A stretch of 34,829 nt of DNA. It comes from Verrucomicrobiaceae bacterium. GTDB taxonomy: Bacteria > Verrucomicrobiota > Verrucomicrobiia > Verrucomicrobiales > Verrucomicrobiaceae. The position numbers and the translations under genes were made by a program. The stretch is from assembly GCA_029865835.1 (NCBI GenBank), contig JARXAL010000160.1, positions 1 through 34,829 on the forward strand, given 5' to 3'. Shown here piece after piece: positions 8,445-18,628 of the stretch. A model generated the notes under the pieces. That model saw nothing but the letters and a program-made list of their open reading frames with translations, was not told where the DNA came from and ran no database searches. Position 1 is the first letter of the stretch. Every line of letters starts with the position of its first letter.

Positions 8445-11168
8445 ATGAAATTGACGAGCTTCCCAATCTACCTGCTTTTTGCCACGGCTGTCGCAGCCGC
8501 GCCTGTGGACTTCGTTCGCGATGTGCGCCCGATCTTCGAAACGCACTGCTATGAGTGCCACGGCGAGAAGAAGCATAAGGGCGGCCTGCGTCTCGATGTG
8601 AAGGAGGCTGCCCTGAAGGGCGGTGACAACGACGGGCCGAACATCATTCCGGGAAAGGCGAAGGAGAGTTCGCTCATTCATTTCGTCACTTCGAGCGATG
8701 AGGACGAGGTGATGCCACCCAAAGGCGAGCGCCTCTCCGCAGCGCAGATCACCACGCTGACGACATGGATCAATGAAGGTGCCGTCTGGCCCGATGGTGT
8801 CGATTTGGTGAAGCTGAAGGACAAGAGCGACCACTGGAGCTTCAAACCGGTGAAAACGTTCACAGATCTCCACACGATTGATGCGTTCATCGACGCTAAA
8901 CTCGCCGAGCAAGACCTCCACCGTTCACAGCCTGCTGATCCAGTCTCCTGGCTTCGGCGAGTGACCTTCGATCTTACGGGTTTGCCGCCCACTCCGGGGG
9001 AAGCGGCGGCTTTCTTGAAAAAGCCCGACCCCGCCGCTACGGTGGAGCGACTTCTCGCCTCTCCTCGCTATGGCGAGCGCTGGGCGCAGCATTGGCTGGA
9101 CGTGGTGCGCTATGCGGACACGCACGGTTTTGAGGTGAACACCGAGCGACCGAACGCGTGGCCATATCGCGACTACGTCATCCAGGCCTTCAACAACGAC
9201 ACGCCGTATGCCCGCTTCATCAAAGAGCAGATCGTCGGCGATGCATTGGGCGTGGATGCAGCGACGGGATTCCTTGTCACAGCGTCGGTATTGCTGCCGG
9301 GCCAGATCGGCAAGGATGAGCCGTCGAAGCGGCTCGCACGCCAGGATTCGCTCGATGAGATGGTGACAAATATCGGTCAAACCTTCCTCGGTCTCAGCGT
9401 CGGCTGTGCCCGTTGCCACGATCACAAATTTGATCCCATCAGCGCCAAGGACTACTACGCCATGCAGGCCTTAGTCGCCGGAGTCGAGTATCAGGATCGG
9501 GAACTGCACACGCCGGAAGCTGTCGCGGCTCGGGAGCGCATGAAGCAGATCAAAACGCAGGTAGCTGCACTCGAAAAACAACTTTCACGCTTTGTGCCAC
9601 TCGCAAAGTCAGGCGTGAAGCGTCCGATGATCACCGCCCGTGAAAATGTGGATCGCTTTTCTCCGTCGAAGGCCAAACGCGTACGCTTCACCATTCGCGA
9701 GACCAATAACCTCGAACCCTGCGTCGATGAACTCGAGGTCTTTAACACCGCAGGCGCAAACATCGCGCTCAACGCCGCCGTGACCGTGTCCGGTGAAAAG
9801 GTGACCGCCGACCGCCATGAGCAGCAATTTGTCAACGACGGCAACTACGGCAACTCGCGGAGCTGGATGTCAAACGAGATGGGCAAAGGCTGGGTGATGA
9901 TCGAATTCACGCAGGAGCAAGAGATCGACCGCGTCATTTGGGGCCGCGACCGCGAAGGCAAATTCAAGGATCGACTCGCTACAAGCTACTTCATCGAAAT
10001 CGCCGATGCATCCGGCACTTGGAAGACCGTTGCGGACTCCGACGACCGCGAGAGCTTTGATGCGGGCAAGGCCACGAAGCCAGAGTTCGCCACCAAAGGG
10101 ATTCCCAAAGAAGAAGCTGAAGTAGCTGGCAAACTGCGCGCCCAAAAGATTGCACTCGAGAAGCAACTCAGCGGACTCGATACCACACAAAAAGTCTTCG
10201 CCGGCATCTTCCGCAAACCCGACGAAATCCATCTGCTCAATCGCGGCGATCCCGAGCAACCGAAGGAGGAAGTTATCCCCGCCGTGCTCAGCACACTCGG
10301 CGATGTGAGGCTGGACAAGCAATCGCCCGAGCAGCAGCGGCGGGCCGCGCTTGCCGACTGGATCGCCAGCTCCCAAAACCCGCTCACGGCACGCGTGATG
10401 GTAAATCGCATTTGGCAGGGCCACTTTGGCGTCGGCCTTGTCGAAACACCGAGCGACTTCGGCAACAACGGCATGAAGCCAACGCATCCCGAACTGCTCG
10501 ACTGGCTTGCGAGTGAATTCATTCGCTCCGGCTGGAGCGTAAAACACATGCATCGGCTCATTGTCCTGAGTGAGACGTTTCGGCAGTCCTCCGCATCCAA
10601 TGCCCAAGCTGCTGAAAAGGACTCTGATGTGCGCCTTCTCTGGCGCTTCCCCTCGCGCCGTCTTGAAGCCGAAGCCATCCGAGACTCCATGCTCGCCATC
10701 AGCGGTCAGCTCAATCTGAAGATGCATGGCCGTGGCTACGACCTCTTTGACAAACGCGGTGGTCTCAGCGGCTTCAATCCCGTCGAGACATCCACGCCCG
10801 AGAACCAGCGCCGCATGATTTACGCGCACAAAGTCCGCCGCGAACCCGAAGCTGTCTTCGGAGCCTTCGACTGCCCTGACGCCGGGCAGAGCACGGCCGC
10901 GCGTCGCGCCAGCACCACACCCATTCAAGCGCTGAATCTCTTCAACAGTCGCTTCACCCTCGATCAATCCGAAGCCTTCGCTTCTCGCGTGAAGAAGGAA
11001 GCCGGCGAAGACATCGCCCGACAAATCCAACGCGCCTACCAACTCGCCCTCACTCGTGAACCCACCGCCGAAGAGCTAAACGACACTTTGCCCAACGTCA
11101 AAAAGCATGGCCTCACCACGCTCTGCCGCGCCCTCTTCAACAGCAACGAGTTCCTTTTCCAGCCATGA
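8445..11168 (+). CDS. PSD1 / planctomycete-type cytochrome c protein with inserted F5/8C-like domain
   Basis: The 907-residue exported protein has a signal peptide ([19 protein letters not shown]). A planctomycete cytochrome C (PSCyt1) domain carries the haem motif CYECH at residues 35-39. A DUF1549 (PSCyt2) domain spans about 145-350 and includes a second haem-like motif CARCH at 321-325, followed by DHKFDPI. A discoidin-like F5/8 type C module lies at about 412-535 ([31 protein letters not shown]). The C-terminal DUF1553 (PSD1) domain covers about 610-905. It follows the FecR/LamG gene by 8 bases and overlaps the DUF1501 gene in an ATGA. PSD1 and DUF1501 genes are standard neighbours in Planctomycetes and Verrucomicrobia, but their biochemical role is not established. 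The F5/8C module suggests glycan binding. Confidence 0.93.
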   Translation: MKLTSFPIYLLFATAVAAAPVDFVRDVRPIFETHCYECHGEKKHKGGLRLDVKEAALKGGDNDGPNIIPGKAKESSLIHFVTSSDEDEVMPPKGERLSAAQITTLTTWINEGAVWPDGVDLVKLKDKSDHWSFKPVKTFTDLHTIDAFIDAKLAEQDLHRSQPADPVSWLRRVTFDLTGLPPTPGEAAAFLKKPDPAATVERLLASPRYGERWAQHWLDVVRYADTHGFEVNTERPNAWPYRDYVIQAFNNDTPYARFIKEQIVGDALGVDAATGFLVTASVLLPGQIGKDEPSKRLARQDSLDEMVTNIGQTFLGLSVGCARCHDHKFDPISAKDYYAMQALVAGVEYQDRELHTPEAVAARERMKQIKTQVAALEKQLSRFVPLAKSGVKRPMITARENVDRFSPSKAKRVRFTIRETNNLEPCVDELEVFNTAGANIALNAAVTVSGEKVTADRHEQQFVNDGNYGNSRSWMSNEMGKGWVMIEFTQEQEIDRVIWGRDREGKFKDRLATSYFIEIADASGTWKTVADSDDRESFDAGKATKPEFATKGIPKEEAEVAGKLRAQKIALEKQLSGLDTTQKVFAGIFRKPDEIHLLNRGDPEQPKEEVIPAVLSTLGDVRLDKQSPEQQRRAALADWIASSQNPLTARVMVNRIWQGHFGVGLVETPSDFGNNGMKPTHPELLDWLASEFIRSGWSVKHMHRLIVLSETFRQSSASNAQAAEKDSDVRLLWRFPSRRLEAEAIRDSMLAISGQLNLKMHGRGYDLFDKRGGLSGFNPVETSTPENQRRMIYAHKVRREPEAVFGAFDCPDAGQSTAARRASTTPIQALNLFNSRFTLDQSEAFASRVKKEAGEDIARQIQRAYQLALTREPTAEELNDTLPNVKKHGLTTLCRALFNSNEFLFQP

Positions 11169-12640
11169 TACACCACGCCGAACATCTCTCCATCCCGGGC
11201 CGTGCCTTGCTTGATCGCCGCCAGTTTCTATCGAATAGCGCCACCGCGCTCGGCTCCATCGCGCTGACCAATCTGCTCGGGATCGATGGTTTGCTCGGCG
11301 CCGAAAGTCACGGCCCAATCATCGACCCTGCGCGTCCCTATGCGCCGCGACAGCCGCATTTCCCAGCCAAGGCGAAGAACGTCATCGTCATCTTTTGCGC
11401 AGGCGCAGTTAGCCAGCTGGAGACCTGGGACTACAAGCCTGAGTTGATCAAGTGGGACGACAGACCCCTGCCCGGAGGTCCCGCCGTGACCTTCCAGGGA
11501 CCGGCGGGCAATCTCGCACGGCCGCAATACGCGTTTCGCCAGCGCGGCAAGACGGGCAAGTGGGTCAGCGACATGATCCCGCATCTCGCGGAACTCACTG
11601 ACGACATCGCGTTCGTGCATTCGCTCACCAGCAAGTCGAACACCCATGGCCCTGCGGAGAACTTTCTCTCAACCGGCTTCGTCCTTGATGGCTTCCCGTC
11701 ACTCGGCTCGTGGGTGACGTATGCGCTGGGCAGCGAGAGCCAGGAGTTGCCGTCGTATGTCGCAATCCCCGACCCGCGCGGGGTGCCGCAAAACGGCGCC
11801 AACAACTGGGGACCCGGCTTCCTTCCCGCTGCGTTCCAAGGCACGACGATGAGTTCCAAAAATCCCGTTCGACATCTCGCGGCTGCGGGAGTCTCTGCGG
11901 ACGCCGACCAAGCTGCGCGCTCGCTCTTGCAAAGGATGAACGCCCGCCATCTCGAAGCCCATCCGGGCGACAGCAAGCTCGCCGCCCGCATCGCCAGCTA
12001 CGAGCTCGCCGCCCGCATGCAACTCAGCGTACCCGAAATCAACGACCTCAGCACCGAGCCCGCACACATCCTGAAAAGCTACGGTGCCGATGACACGCAG
12101 AACCCGGACAAAGCCGCCTTTGCCAAAAATTGCATCCTCGCCCGCCGCCTCATCGAAAAGGGTGTGCGCTTCGTCCAGCTCTTCAACGGAGCCTATGCCA
12201 GCGGGGGCAAACTCAACTGGGACGGCCATAGTGATCTCAAAGCGCAGTATGACATTCACGCGCAAATCCTCGACCAACCCGCCGCCGCCCTCATTCGGGA
12301 CCTCAAACAACGCGGGCTCCTGCAAGACACCCTCGTCGTCTGGTGCACCGAGTTTGGCCGTATGCCCTTCTTCCAAAAAGGCGCGAAAGGCCGCGACCAC
12401 AACCCCGATGGCTTCACCTGCTGGATGACCGGCGCAGGCGTGAAGCCTGGCGTCAGCCACGGCGTCACCGACGAACTTGGCCAAAAGGCGATCGAGGACA
12501 TCCACCCGCTCTACCACTTCAATGCCACCATCCTCCACCTCCTCGGTCTGGATTTCGAAAAGCTCAGCTTCGAACACAACGGCATCCAGCGCCGCCTCAC
12601 CAACGTCGAGGGTAAGGTAATCCACAACATTCTATCGTGA
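11165..12640 (+). CDS. DUF1501 domain protein with Tat signal
   Basis: The 491-residue protein starts with a twin-arginine-like export signal ([23 protein letters not shown], with arginines 18 and 19). The rest matches DUF1501, a sulfatase/alkaline-phosphatase-fold family, with [17 protein letters not shown] near the N-terminus and [13 protein letters not shown] and [12 protein letters not shown] near the C-terminus. The start overlaps the PSD1 stop by four bases, so the two are translationally coupled and likely function together in the periplasm. Catalytic activity has not been established for the family. A hairpin at 12705-12726 lies between it and the convergent metY. Confidence 0.93.
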   Translation: MIHHAEHLSIPGRALLDRRQFLSNSATALGSIALTNLLGIDGLLGAESHGPIIDPARPYAPRQPHFPAKAKNVIVIFCAGAVSQLETWDYKPELIKWDDRPLPGGPAVTFQGPAGNLARPQYAFRQRGKTGKWVSDMIPHLAELTDDIAFVHSLTSKSNTHGPAENFLSTGFVLDGFPSLGSWVTYALGSESQELPSYVAIPDPRGVPQNGANNWGPGFLPAAFQGTTMSSKNPVRHLAAAGVSADADQAARSLLQRMNARHLEAHPGDSKLAARIASYELAARMQLSVPEINDLSTEPAHILKSYGADDTQNPDKAAFAKNCILARRLIEKGVRFVQLFNGAYASGGKLNWDGHSDLKAQYDIHAQILDQPAAALIRDLKQRGLLQDTLVVWCTEFGRMPFFQKGAKGRDHNPDGFTCWMTGAGVKPGVSHGVTDELGQKAIEDIHPLYHFNATILHLLGLDFEKLSFEHNGIQRRLTNVEGKVIHNILS

Positions 12641-12704
12641 AACACCCGATGCCTTCCACAACCAAAACACCTCCGCCACTCGGCAAGATGACATGATCTC
12701 AAGA

Positions 12705-12726
12705 CCCCGTCTAGGCCTGACAGGGG
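12705..12726. terminator. Candidate bidirectional hairpin between convergent genes
   Basis: CCCCGTC (12705-12711) can pair with GAC-A-GGGG (12719-12726) with one bulged A and the loop TAGGCCT. It sits between the convergent DUF1501 and metY genes, as a shared terminator might. No run of T follows on either strand, so intrinsic termination is doubtful. Confidence 0.3.
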
Positions 12727-12774
12727 CTCCATGCTTACTCAAACTCGAAGCCTACGATCTCTGTCCGAACTTCG

Positions 12775-14163
<1,389 letters not shown>

Positions 14164-14236
14164 TCATTCGACTTTCGGATCATTCGCACTCGTGCTTTGC
14201 TCTACCCTTGGAAACTGAGTCGACAGAACTTTAACC

Positions 14237-15208
14237 ATGAACCGAACGGATCGTCTTGTCGCCCTTGTCATGATGTTGCAGTCGCGCCGTGTGACCACTG
14301 CAGCCGAGATGGCGGCACATTTTGAGATCACGGAACGCACGGTTTATCGGGACATCGCCGCCCTCGGCGAAAGCGGCGTCCCCATTGTCGGAGAGCCCGG
14401 TGTGGGATACAGTCTCATGCGTGGCTATCATTTGCCGCCGGTCATGTTTTCGCCAGAAGAAGCCTTTGCGCTCTTCACCGGAGGCCTGCTCACGGAGCGC
14501 ATGACGGACGGATCCATGCGTGAGTCCATTCGCTCAGCCATCGGAAAAGTCACCGCCGTCTTGCCCGTCGGATTGCAGAGCCGAGTGGATCGATTGCGAA
14601 AAACCATCGTCGTAGGAGGCCGGTCTCCGACGCGCGGAATCGTCCCCTTGTCCACGGTCCAGCAGGCGTTGGCCGCAGGTTGTTTACTGCGGCTGAACTA
14701 TCACGGGGCAGCACAATCCGAAGCCGCGGAACGCGTGGTAGAGCCGCTCGGTTTGGTCTTCTACCTGGATCATTGGCATCTCATCGCCTGGTGCCGGCTG
14801 CGCGACGATGTTCGGGACTTCCGCGTGGACCGCATCCTCCGGTGTGACACCCTGCCAGACGCCATCTCGCCCCGCTCAAACTTTGATCTCACTCAGCATC
14901 TTTCCCGCTGCATGACTGCCGAGCGCAACGAGTTCGCGGTGATCGAAGTCCCGGCGCTCTCCATCGAAAGCGTCCGCCGCTACTGGGGGCCAACTCTCGT
15001 CGAGGAAATGCCCATAGGAAAGCGGGTGCGGGTGCGCTTTGCATTTCAAACAAGCGGCTACGACTACGTGGCCCGTTGGTTGCTAGGTCTGGGAACAGAA
15101 GCCGAAATCATTTCACCCAAGTCTCTCAAGGACAAAGTCATCGCCTTGGCCCTTGCCACTGCCGAGCACCATGCACCAAAAAAATCCATCCGGCGCAAAC
15201 GCTCCTGA
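14237..15208 (+). CDS. YafY-family transcriptional regulator (HTH_11 and WYL domains)
   Basis: The 323-residue protein has an N-terminal helix-turn-helix (about 19-41, VTTAAEMAAHFEITERTVYRD) and a WYL-type domain (about 148-215, with LGLVFYLDHWHLIAWCR and DFRVDRIL). A C-terminal WCX-like extension follows, with VRVRFAFQTSGYDYVARWLLGLG. WYL regulators are thought to sense small ligands or nucleic acids. It is the first gene of a same-strand set with a small MGMT-like protein, two VOC proteins and a YdeI-like protein. YafY regulators are often found beside VOC and related small-molecule-binding genes, so local control of that set is likely. It is divergent from metY, but nothing in the sequence ties it to methionine metabolism. 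No Shine-Dalgarno sequence precedes the start. Confidence 0.92.
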   Translation: MNRTDRLVALVMMLQSRRVTTAAEMAAHFEITERTVYRDIAALGESGVPIVGEPGVGYSLMRGYHLPPVMFSPEEAFALFTGGLLTERMTDGSMRESIRSAIGKVTAVLPVGLQSRVDRLRKTIVVGGRSPTRGIVPLSTVQQALAAGCLLRLNYHGAAQSEAAERVVEPLGLVFYLDHWHLIAWCRLRDDVRDFRVDRILRCDTLPDAISPRSNFDLTQHLSRCMTAERNEFAVIEVPALSIESVRRYWGPTLVEEMPIGKRVRVRFAFQTSGYDYVARWLLGLGTEAEIISPKSLKDKVIALALATAEHHAPKKSIRRKRS

Positions 15209-15261
15209 CATAGGGTTGTCAGTGGATGGTGCCAATATCGAAGCCTTCATCCATCGCCGTC

Positions 15262-15705
15262 ATGCCCAAACCCAAACCCACATGGACCCAAAAGCTTCAG
15301 CAGAGCAAACCGGCCGCCATCAAAGTTCTTGATAAGGCCTTTGCAGATATGCCTGAAGGCAGTCGAATGATGATCGCCTCGCCCGAGATCATCGACCGTT
15401 ATGTCCGCAACCTATCACCGGGTCAATGCATCACACCCAAGCAACTGCGCGCCGACCTCGCGGACAGCAATCAGGCTGAGCACACCTGCCCTGTGACAAC
15501 AGGCATCTTCCTCCGAGTCGTAGCAGAAGCGGCCTGGGAACAGCATTTGTCCGGTGTTCCCGAAAAAGCCATCACTCCCTTTTGGCGGGTGATCGAACCG
15601 GACTCACCTCTCGCAGGGAAACTTGCCTGTGGCCGAGAGTTTATCCGCACCCAACGCACTTCAGAAAAGGCTGCTCTCACCATCAAAACCCATTCATCCA
15701 AATAA
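15262..15705 (+). CDS. Conserved small protein, possible MGMT/ATL-like fold
   Basis: The 147-residue protein begins with MPKPKPTWTQKL. The earlier in-frame ATG at 15226 adds twelve unlikely residues, so 15262 is preferred. The second half (about residues 50-130) has the layout of the DNA-binding domain of O6-alkylguanine-DNA methyltransferases. There is a turn-helix region (SPGQCITPKQLRADLA), an arginine-bearing helix (TTGIFLRVVAEAA), and PFWRVIE at 106-112 where the enzyme would have PCHRVIG. The acceptor Cys-His is replaced by Phe-Trp, as might be expected for a non-enzymatic alkyltransferase-like protein. This is a motif-level resemblance noted by eye, not a proven homology. It lies between the YafY regulator and the VOC genes and is probably in their operon. 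Confidence 0.6.
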   Translation: MPKPKPTWTQKLQQSKPAAIKVLDKAFADMPEGSRMMIASPEIIDRYVRNLSPGQCITPKQLRADLADSNQAEHTCPVTTGIFLRVVAEAAWEQHLSGVPEKAITPFWRVIEPDSPLAGKLACGREFIRTQRTSEKAALTIKTHSSK

Positions 15706-15727
15706 CCACCCAAACTCCCACACCATC

Positions 15728-16102
15728 ATGCTCTTTACCGAAGTCGCTTTCACCTGTTATCCAGTCACGGATCTTCCTGCTTCACGTGCCTTTTACGAGG
15801 GCCTGCTCCAACTCGTCCCCACCATGGTCACCCCGATGGGGGAGGACGGCGGTTGGGTCGAGTATGAACTCGGACCTCACACACTCGCCATCGGCAAAGC
15901 CCCAGGCTGGCTGCCGAGTGCTGACGGGCCAAGTTGCGGGCTCGAGGCCGTGGATTTTGATGCGTCCATCGCCGCACTGAAAGCCGCTGGCGTGCCGTTC
16001 AAAATGGAACCTTTTGAAACACCCGTGTGCCACATGGCCATGGTGTTTGATCCCGCTGGAAACATCATCATCATTCACAAACGCAAACCCGGCCACCATT
16101 GA
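15728..16102 (+). CDS. VOC family protein (glyoxalase/bleomycin-resistance fold)
   Basis: The 124-residue single-domain protein has the VOC pattern of two beta-alpha-beta-beta-beta units: TEVAFTCYPVTDLPASRAFYEGLL at the start and CHMAMVFDPAGNIIIIHKRK at the end. The first metal position, usually His after the first strand, is not obvious, so it may bind a ligand without glyoxalase chemistry. The frame is open upstream into the preceding gene, but the ATG at 15728 gives the normal length. It is followed 5 bases later by a second VOC gene, suggesting a duplicated or heterodimeric pair. Substrate is unknown. Confidence 0.85.
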   Translation: MLFTEVAFTCYPVTDLPASRAFYEGLLQLVPTMVTPMGEDGGWVEYELGPHTLAIGKAPGWLPSADGPSCGLEAVDFDASIAALKAAGVPFKMEPFETPVCHMAMVFDPAGNIIIIHKRKPGHH

Positions 16103-16107
16103 TCCCC

Positions 16108-16470
16108 ATGCACCAGCACGAAAAGCTCAACTACGTCGAACTCCATTCTCGAAACCTCGCTCTGACCAAAGCCTTCTTTACTGAAGCCTTTGGATGGGCT
16201 TTCACCGACTACGGCCCCGAATACACAGCTTTCAGCAATGAAGGGCTTGATGGCGGCTTCTTCCTCTCTGACAAAGCATCAACTGCGGAAACAGGCGCCG
16301 CTTTGGTCATCTTCTACAGTGCACGACTCGAAGAAACGCTAGCCAAAGTCGAAGCAGCCGGCGGCATCATCAGCACACCGACCTTTGCTTTCCCTGGAGG
16401 TCGGCGCTTTCACTTCATCGAGCCCTCAGGAAATGAGTTCGCGGTGTGGTCAGATCAACCTCCGAACTGA
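16108..16470 (+). CDS. VOC family protein, second copy
   Basis: The 120-residue protein shows the VOC fold signature: LNYVELHSRNLALTKAFFTEAFGW at the N-terminus and GGRRFHFIEPSGNEFAVW at the C-terminus, with Glu in NEFAVW at the usual metal site. A TTG at 16099 overlaps the previous stop, but the ATG at 16108 gives the cleaner N-terminus. Its sequence is clearly different from the neighbouring VOC protein, so it is not a recent duplicate. Its stop is one base before the next gene's start, indicating an operon. The reaction is not predictable from sequence. Confidence 0.86.
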   Translation: MHQHEKLNYVELHSRNLALTKAFFTEAFGWAFTDYGPEYTAFSNEGLDGGFFLSDKASTAETGAALVIFYSARLEETLAKVEAAGGIISTPTFAFPGGRRFHFIEPSGNEFAVWSDQPPN

Positions 16471-16471
16471 G

Positions 16472-17041
16472 ATGGTCGAGCAACCCATCATCGCCTTTGC
16501 CAATGCTGCCGAGTTTCGCTCTTGGCTCACCCAAAACCATGCCGAACATCCCGGCATTTGGCTGAAGTTCGCCAAGAAAGCCAGTGGCATTCCCACAGTG
16601 ACCTATGCGGAGGCTCTGGATGAGGCCCTCTGCTTGGGTTGGATTGACGGCCAAGTCAAATCAATCGACGCCACCTACTACCTCCAAAAATTCACCCGTC
16701 GTGGCAAACGCAGCATCTGGTCCAAGATCAATGTGGGTCATGTGGCAAGGCTCGAAAAGGAAGGCCGCATGAAGCCCTCCGGTTGCGCCGCCGTCAACGC
16801 CGCCAAAGCAGACGGACGATGGGAAGCCGCCTATCACAGCCCCAGCAACGCCGAGATGCCCGAGGATTTCCTCTCCGCTTTGTCCAAAGAACCCCAAGCG
16901 AAGGCCTTCTTCAAGACCCTCAATAAATCGCAGCGCTACAGCTTCTTTTTCCGCATCACCACCGCCAAGAAACCCGAAACACGAACCAAACGCATCGCTG
17001 ATTTTGTCGCCATGTTAAATCGAGGCGAGAAATGGCACTGA
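16472..17041 (+). CDS. YdeI/OmpD-associated family protein (bacteriocin-protection family)
   Basis: The 189-residue protein matches the YdeI-like family: an N-terminal region with PGIWLKFAKKASG and TYAEALDEALCLGWIDGQVKSID, then KFTRRGKRSIWSKIN, and a C-terminal region with FFKTLNKSQRYSFFFRITTAKKPETRTKRI. Family members have been linked to protection against antimicrobial peptides, but the mechanism is unclear. The start at 16472 is one base after the VOC gene's stop; the longer in-frame extension to 16385 would overlap that gene. Length is typical. It is the last gene of the YafY-led set. Confidence 0.9.
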   Translation: MVEQPIIAFANAAEFRSWLTQNHAEHPGIWLKFAKKASGIPTVTYAEALDEALCLGWIDGQVKSIDATYYLQKFTRRGKRSIWSKINVGHVARLEKEGRMKPSGCAAVNAAKADGRWEAAYHSPSNAEMPEDFLSALSKEPQAKAFFKTLNKSQRYSFFFRITTAKKPETRTKRIADFVAMLNRGEKWH

Positions 17042-17079
17042 GACATCGGAGTCTAACCTGAAGTCCAAAAAATCAATCT

Positions 17080-17115
17080 TTGACAGAACACTTGTGAGAC
17101 ATATTATGGATCACA
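17080..17115 (+). promoter_or_regulatory. Promoter and possible autoregulatory operator of the toxin-antitoxin pair
   Basis: TTGACA (17080-17085) and TATTAT (17102-17107) are 16 bases apart. The preferred ATG at 17115 is the eighth base after the -10 box, so the transcript would be leaderless. TGTGA (17093-17097) and TCACA (17111-17115) form an inverted repeat with a 13-base gap spanning the -10 box, where a Phd-type antitoxin could bind. Promoter elements are seen; repression is inferred from how such modules usually work. Confidence 0.6.
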
Positions 17116-17378
17116 TGAAAACAGCGACTGTCAGGGAACTTCGGAACGAATTCCCCCGGATCGAAGCATGGGTCCACGAGGGGGAGTCCATCAACATCAG
17201 CAAGCGTGGCAAAGTGATTGCCACACTCGTCCCCGCTCTGGGAGCCGCAGCGTCCCAGCCACGTCCGCCCAAGGTGGACATCATGGCCAGATTGCATGAA
17301 ACCTGGGGAGGGCGCATTTTCACCCTGGAAGAAGTTGCAGCCATGCGTGCAGATGAATTGGCTGGGGATTTGGGCTAA
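17115..17378 (+). CDS. Phd/YefM-type antitoxin
   Basis: The 87-residue protein starts MKTATVRELRNEFPRIEAWVHEGE. It continues with INISKRGKVIATLVP, the typical N-terminal DNA-binding fold of Phd-type antitoxins. The C-terminal half (from about residue 55, with IMARLHETWGGRIF) would wrap the toxin. Other in-frame starts at 17106 (ATG) and 17094 (GTG) lie inside the promoter elements, so 17115 is preferred. The TAA stop overlaps the toxin ATG by one base (TAATG), giving tight coupling. It is expected to neutralise the PIN toxin and repress the promoter. Confidence 0.88.
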   Translation: MKTATVRELRNEFPRIEAWVHEGESINISKRGKVIATLVPALGAAASQPRPPKVDIMARLHETWGGRIFTLEEVAAMRADELAGDLG

Positions 17379-17830
17379 TGAGGGCCTATCCAGACACCTC
17401 ATTTCTCTGCACCTTGTATCGCCTCCAGGCCAACTCACCTCTAGCTGCGGCCTATTTTGCGGCCATGCCAGGTGCGCTCGAGGTCACCACGTTGCTGCTT
17501 TACGAATTCAGGCAAGCCGTGCGGTTTCAGATCCGACTGCAACGCCATGATCCAACCAAGGGATATTCACAAGCAGAAGGAACCAAAATGCTGGCAGATT
17601 TGAAGTCAGATCTTATCAGCGGCGCGGTCACCACTATCCCGGCTCCCTGGCCTCAGATTCACCTCGCTGCCGAGCGGCTCAGCGAACTCTACACTGATGC
17701 CAGCGGCCATCGCTCCATGGATATTCTGCATGTCGCCACGGCGATCGAACTGGGCGTGAAGGTGTTCCTCACGTTCGATGGGAACCAAAAGAAACTTGCT
17801 GAGGCTGAAGGGCTAATCGTTCCAGTTTGA
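17378..17830 (+). CDS. PIN-domain toxin, VapC-like ribonuclease
   Basis: The 150-residue protein has the four acidic residues of PIN nucleases: D6 in YPDTSFL, E43 in LLYEFRQA, D115 in SMDILHVATA and D134 in LTFDGNQKKLA. PIN toxins are magnesium-dependent RNases that cut tRNA or other RNA and arrest growth when free of antitoxin. The length is normal and all key residues are present, so the toxin is probably active. It overlaps the antitoxin by one base. Pairing with a Phd-type rather than a VapB-type antitoxin is common. A convergent SGNH hydrolase gene ends 29 bases further on. Confidence 0.9.
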   Translation: MRAYPDTSFLCTLYRLQANSPLAAAYFAAMPGALEVTTLLLYEFRQAVRFQIRLQRHDPTKGYSQAEGTKMLADLKSDLISGAVTTIPAPWPQIHLAAERLSELYTDASGHRSMDILHVATAIELGVKVFLTFDGNQKKLAEAEGLIVPV

Positions 17831-17859
17831 TTCCAAAACGCGGCATTCGCACGCTCGTG

Positions 17860-18573
17860 TTACTTTGCCGCCGAAGCAACGAAGGGCTTCAAAGCTGCGG
17901 CGAGGAGTTTGTAGCCTTCTTCATTGAAGTGCAGCATGTCCTCGACAAACAAATCGGAGCGAACCTTGCCATCTGGATCGAGCGTCAGTGTGCGGGTGTC
18001 GATGTAGGTGATGCCAGTCTGTTCCTTCGCCCAGGCGGCGATCAGGTCATTGAGTTTGTTGCCTTCATCGACTTGTTTGAGGCGTTTAACGGTCGGACTG
18101 AGCCCGATGTAGTAGATCGCGACGTTTGGACGGCGCTCCCGCATTTTGGCGACGAAGGTCTTGAAATCGTTGAACACGTCTTCGGCAGGCCAGCCTGCAT
18201 TGATGTCATTGCCGCCAGCGCGCAGGAAAATAGCCTTCGGTTCATAGGGAAAAATCATGTGCTCGGCGTAGAAGGTCGAGTCCTTGATTTGATTGCCTCC
18301 AAAACCCCGGTTCAACACAGGCACACCGGCAAAATCTTCCGCAAGGGTCTTCCAACGAACGATGGTCGATGAACCCACAAAAAGCAGACTTCCTTTTGCT
18401 GGAGGAGACTTCTTATCGGCAGCCTCAAAGGCGGCGATGTTGCTTTCCCATTTCTTGTAGTCGTGCGTCGTGGGCTTCGGTTTCGGCCAGACGTCTTTTT
18501 TCTCTGCTTGGAGAGCCGACGACGACGAGACGGCGACAAGAACGATAAGACGAAGGAGGGTGCTGCGATTCAT
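17860..18573 (-). CDS. Secreted SGNH/GDSL hydrolase (acylesterase family)
   Basis: The 237-residue protein has a signal peptide (MNRSTLLRLIVLVAVSSSSALQA). It carries the SGNH blocks: FVGSSTIVRW (nucleophile Ser68), NRGFGG (oxyanion Gly), RAGGNDI (Asn122), and D212-x-x-H215 in EDMLHFNEEG. Such enzymes remove acyl groups from sugars or lipids in the periplasm or outside. The open frame continues upstream to 19011, antisense to nothing but overlapping the helicase gene on the same strand, so the ATG at 18573 with its signal peptide is clearly the start. It follows the helicase by 55 bases on the same strand, and a shared transcript is possible. Confidence 0.9.
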   Translation of the reverse strand: MNRSTLLRLIVLVAVSSSSALQAEKKDVWPKPKPTTHDYKKWESNIAAFEAADKKSPPAKGSLLFVGSSTIVRWKTLAEDFAGVPVLNRGFGGNQIKDSTFYAEHMIFPYEPKAIFLRAGGNDINAGWPAEDVFNDFKTFVAKMRERRPNVAIYYIGLSPTVKRLKQVDEGNKLNDLIAAWAKEQTGITYIDTRTLTLDPDGKVRSDLFVEDMLHFNEEGYKLLAAALKPFVASAAK

Positions 18574-18628
18574 GGTAGGGGCATGTAACGTTTGGTCTTT
18601 GCCTGTGTTGCAATGAAGTGGATGCAGG

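Noticed and set aside
9870-11042. Minus-strand open frame opposite the PSD1 gene
   Set aside because: No domain or start signal, and it is fully antisense to a well-conserved protein.
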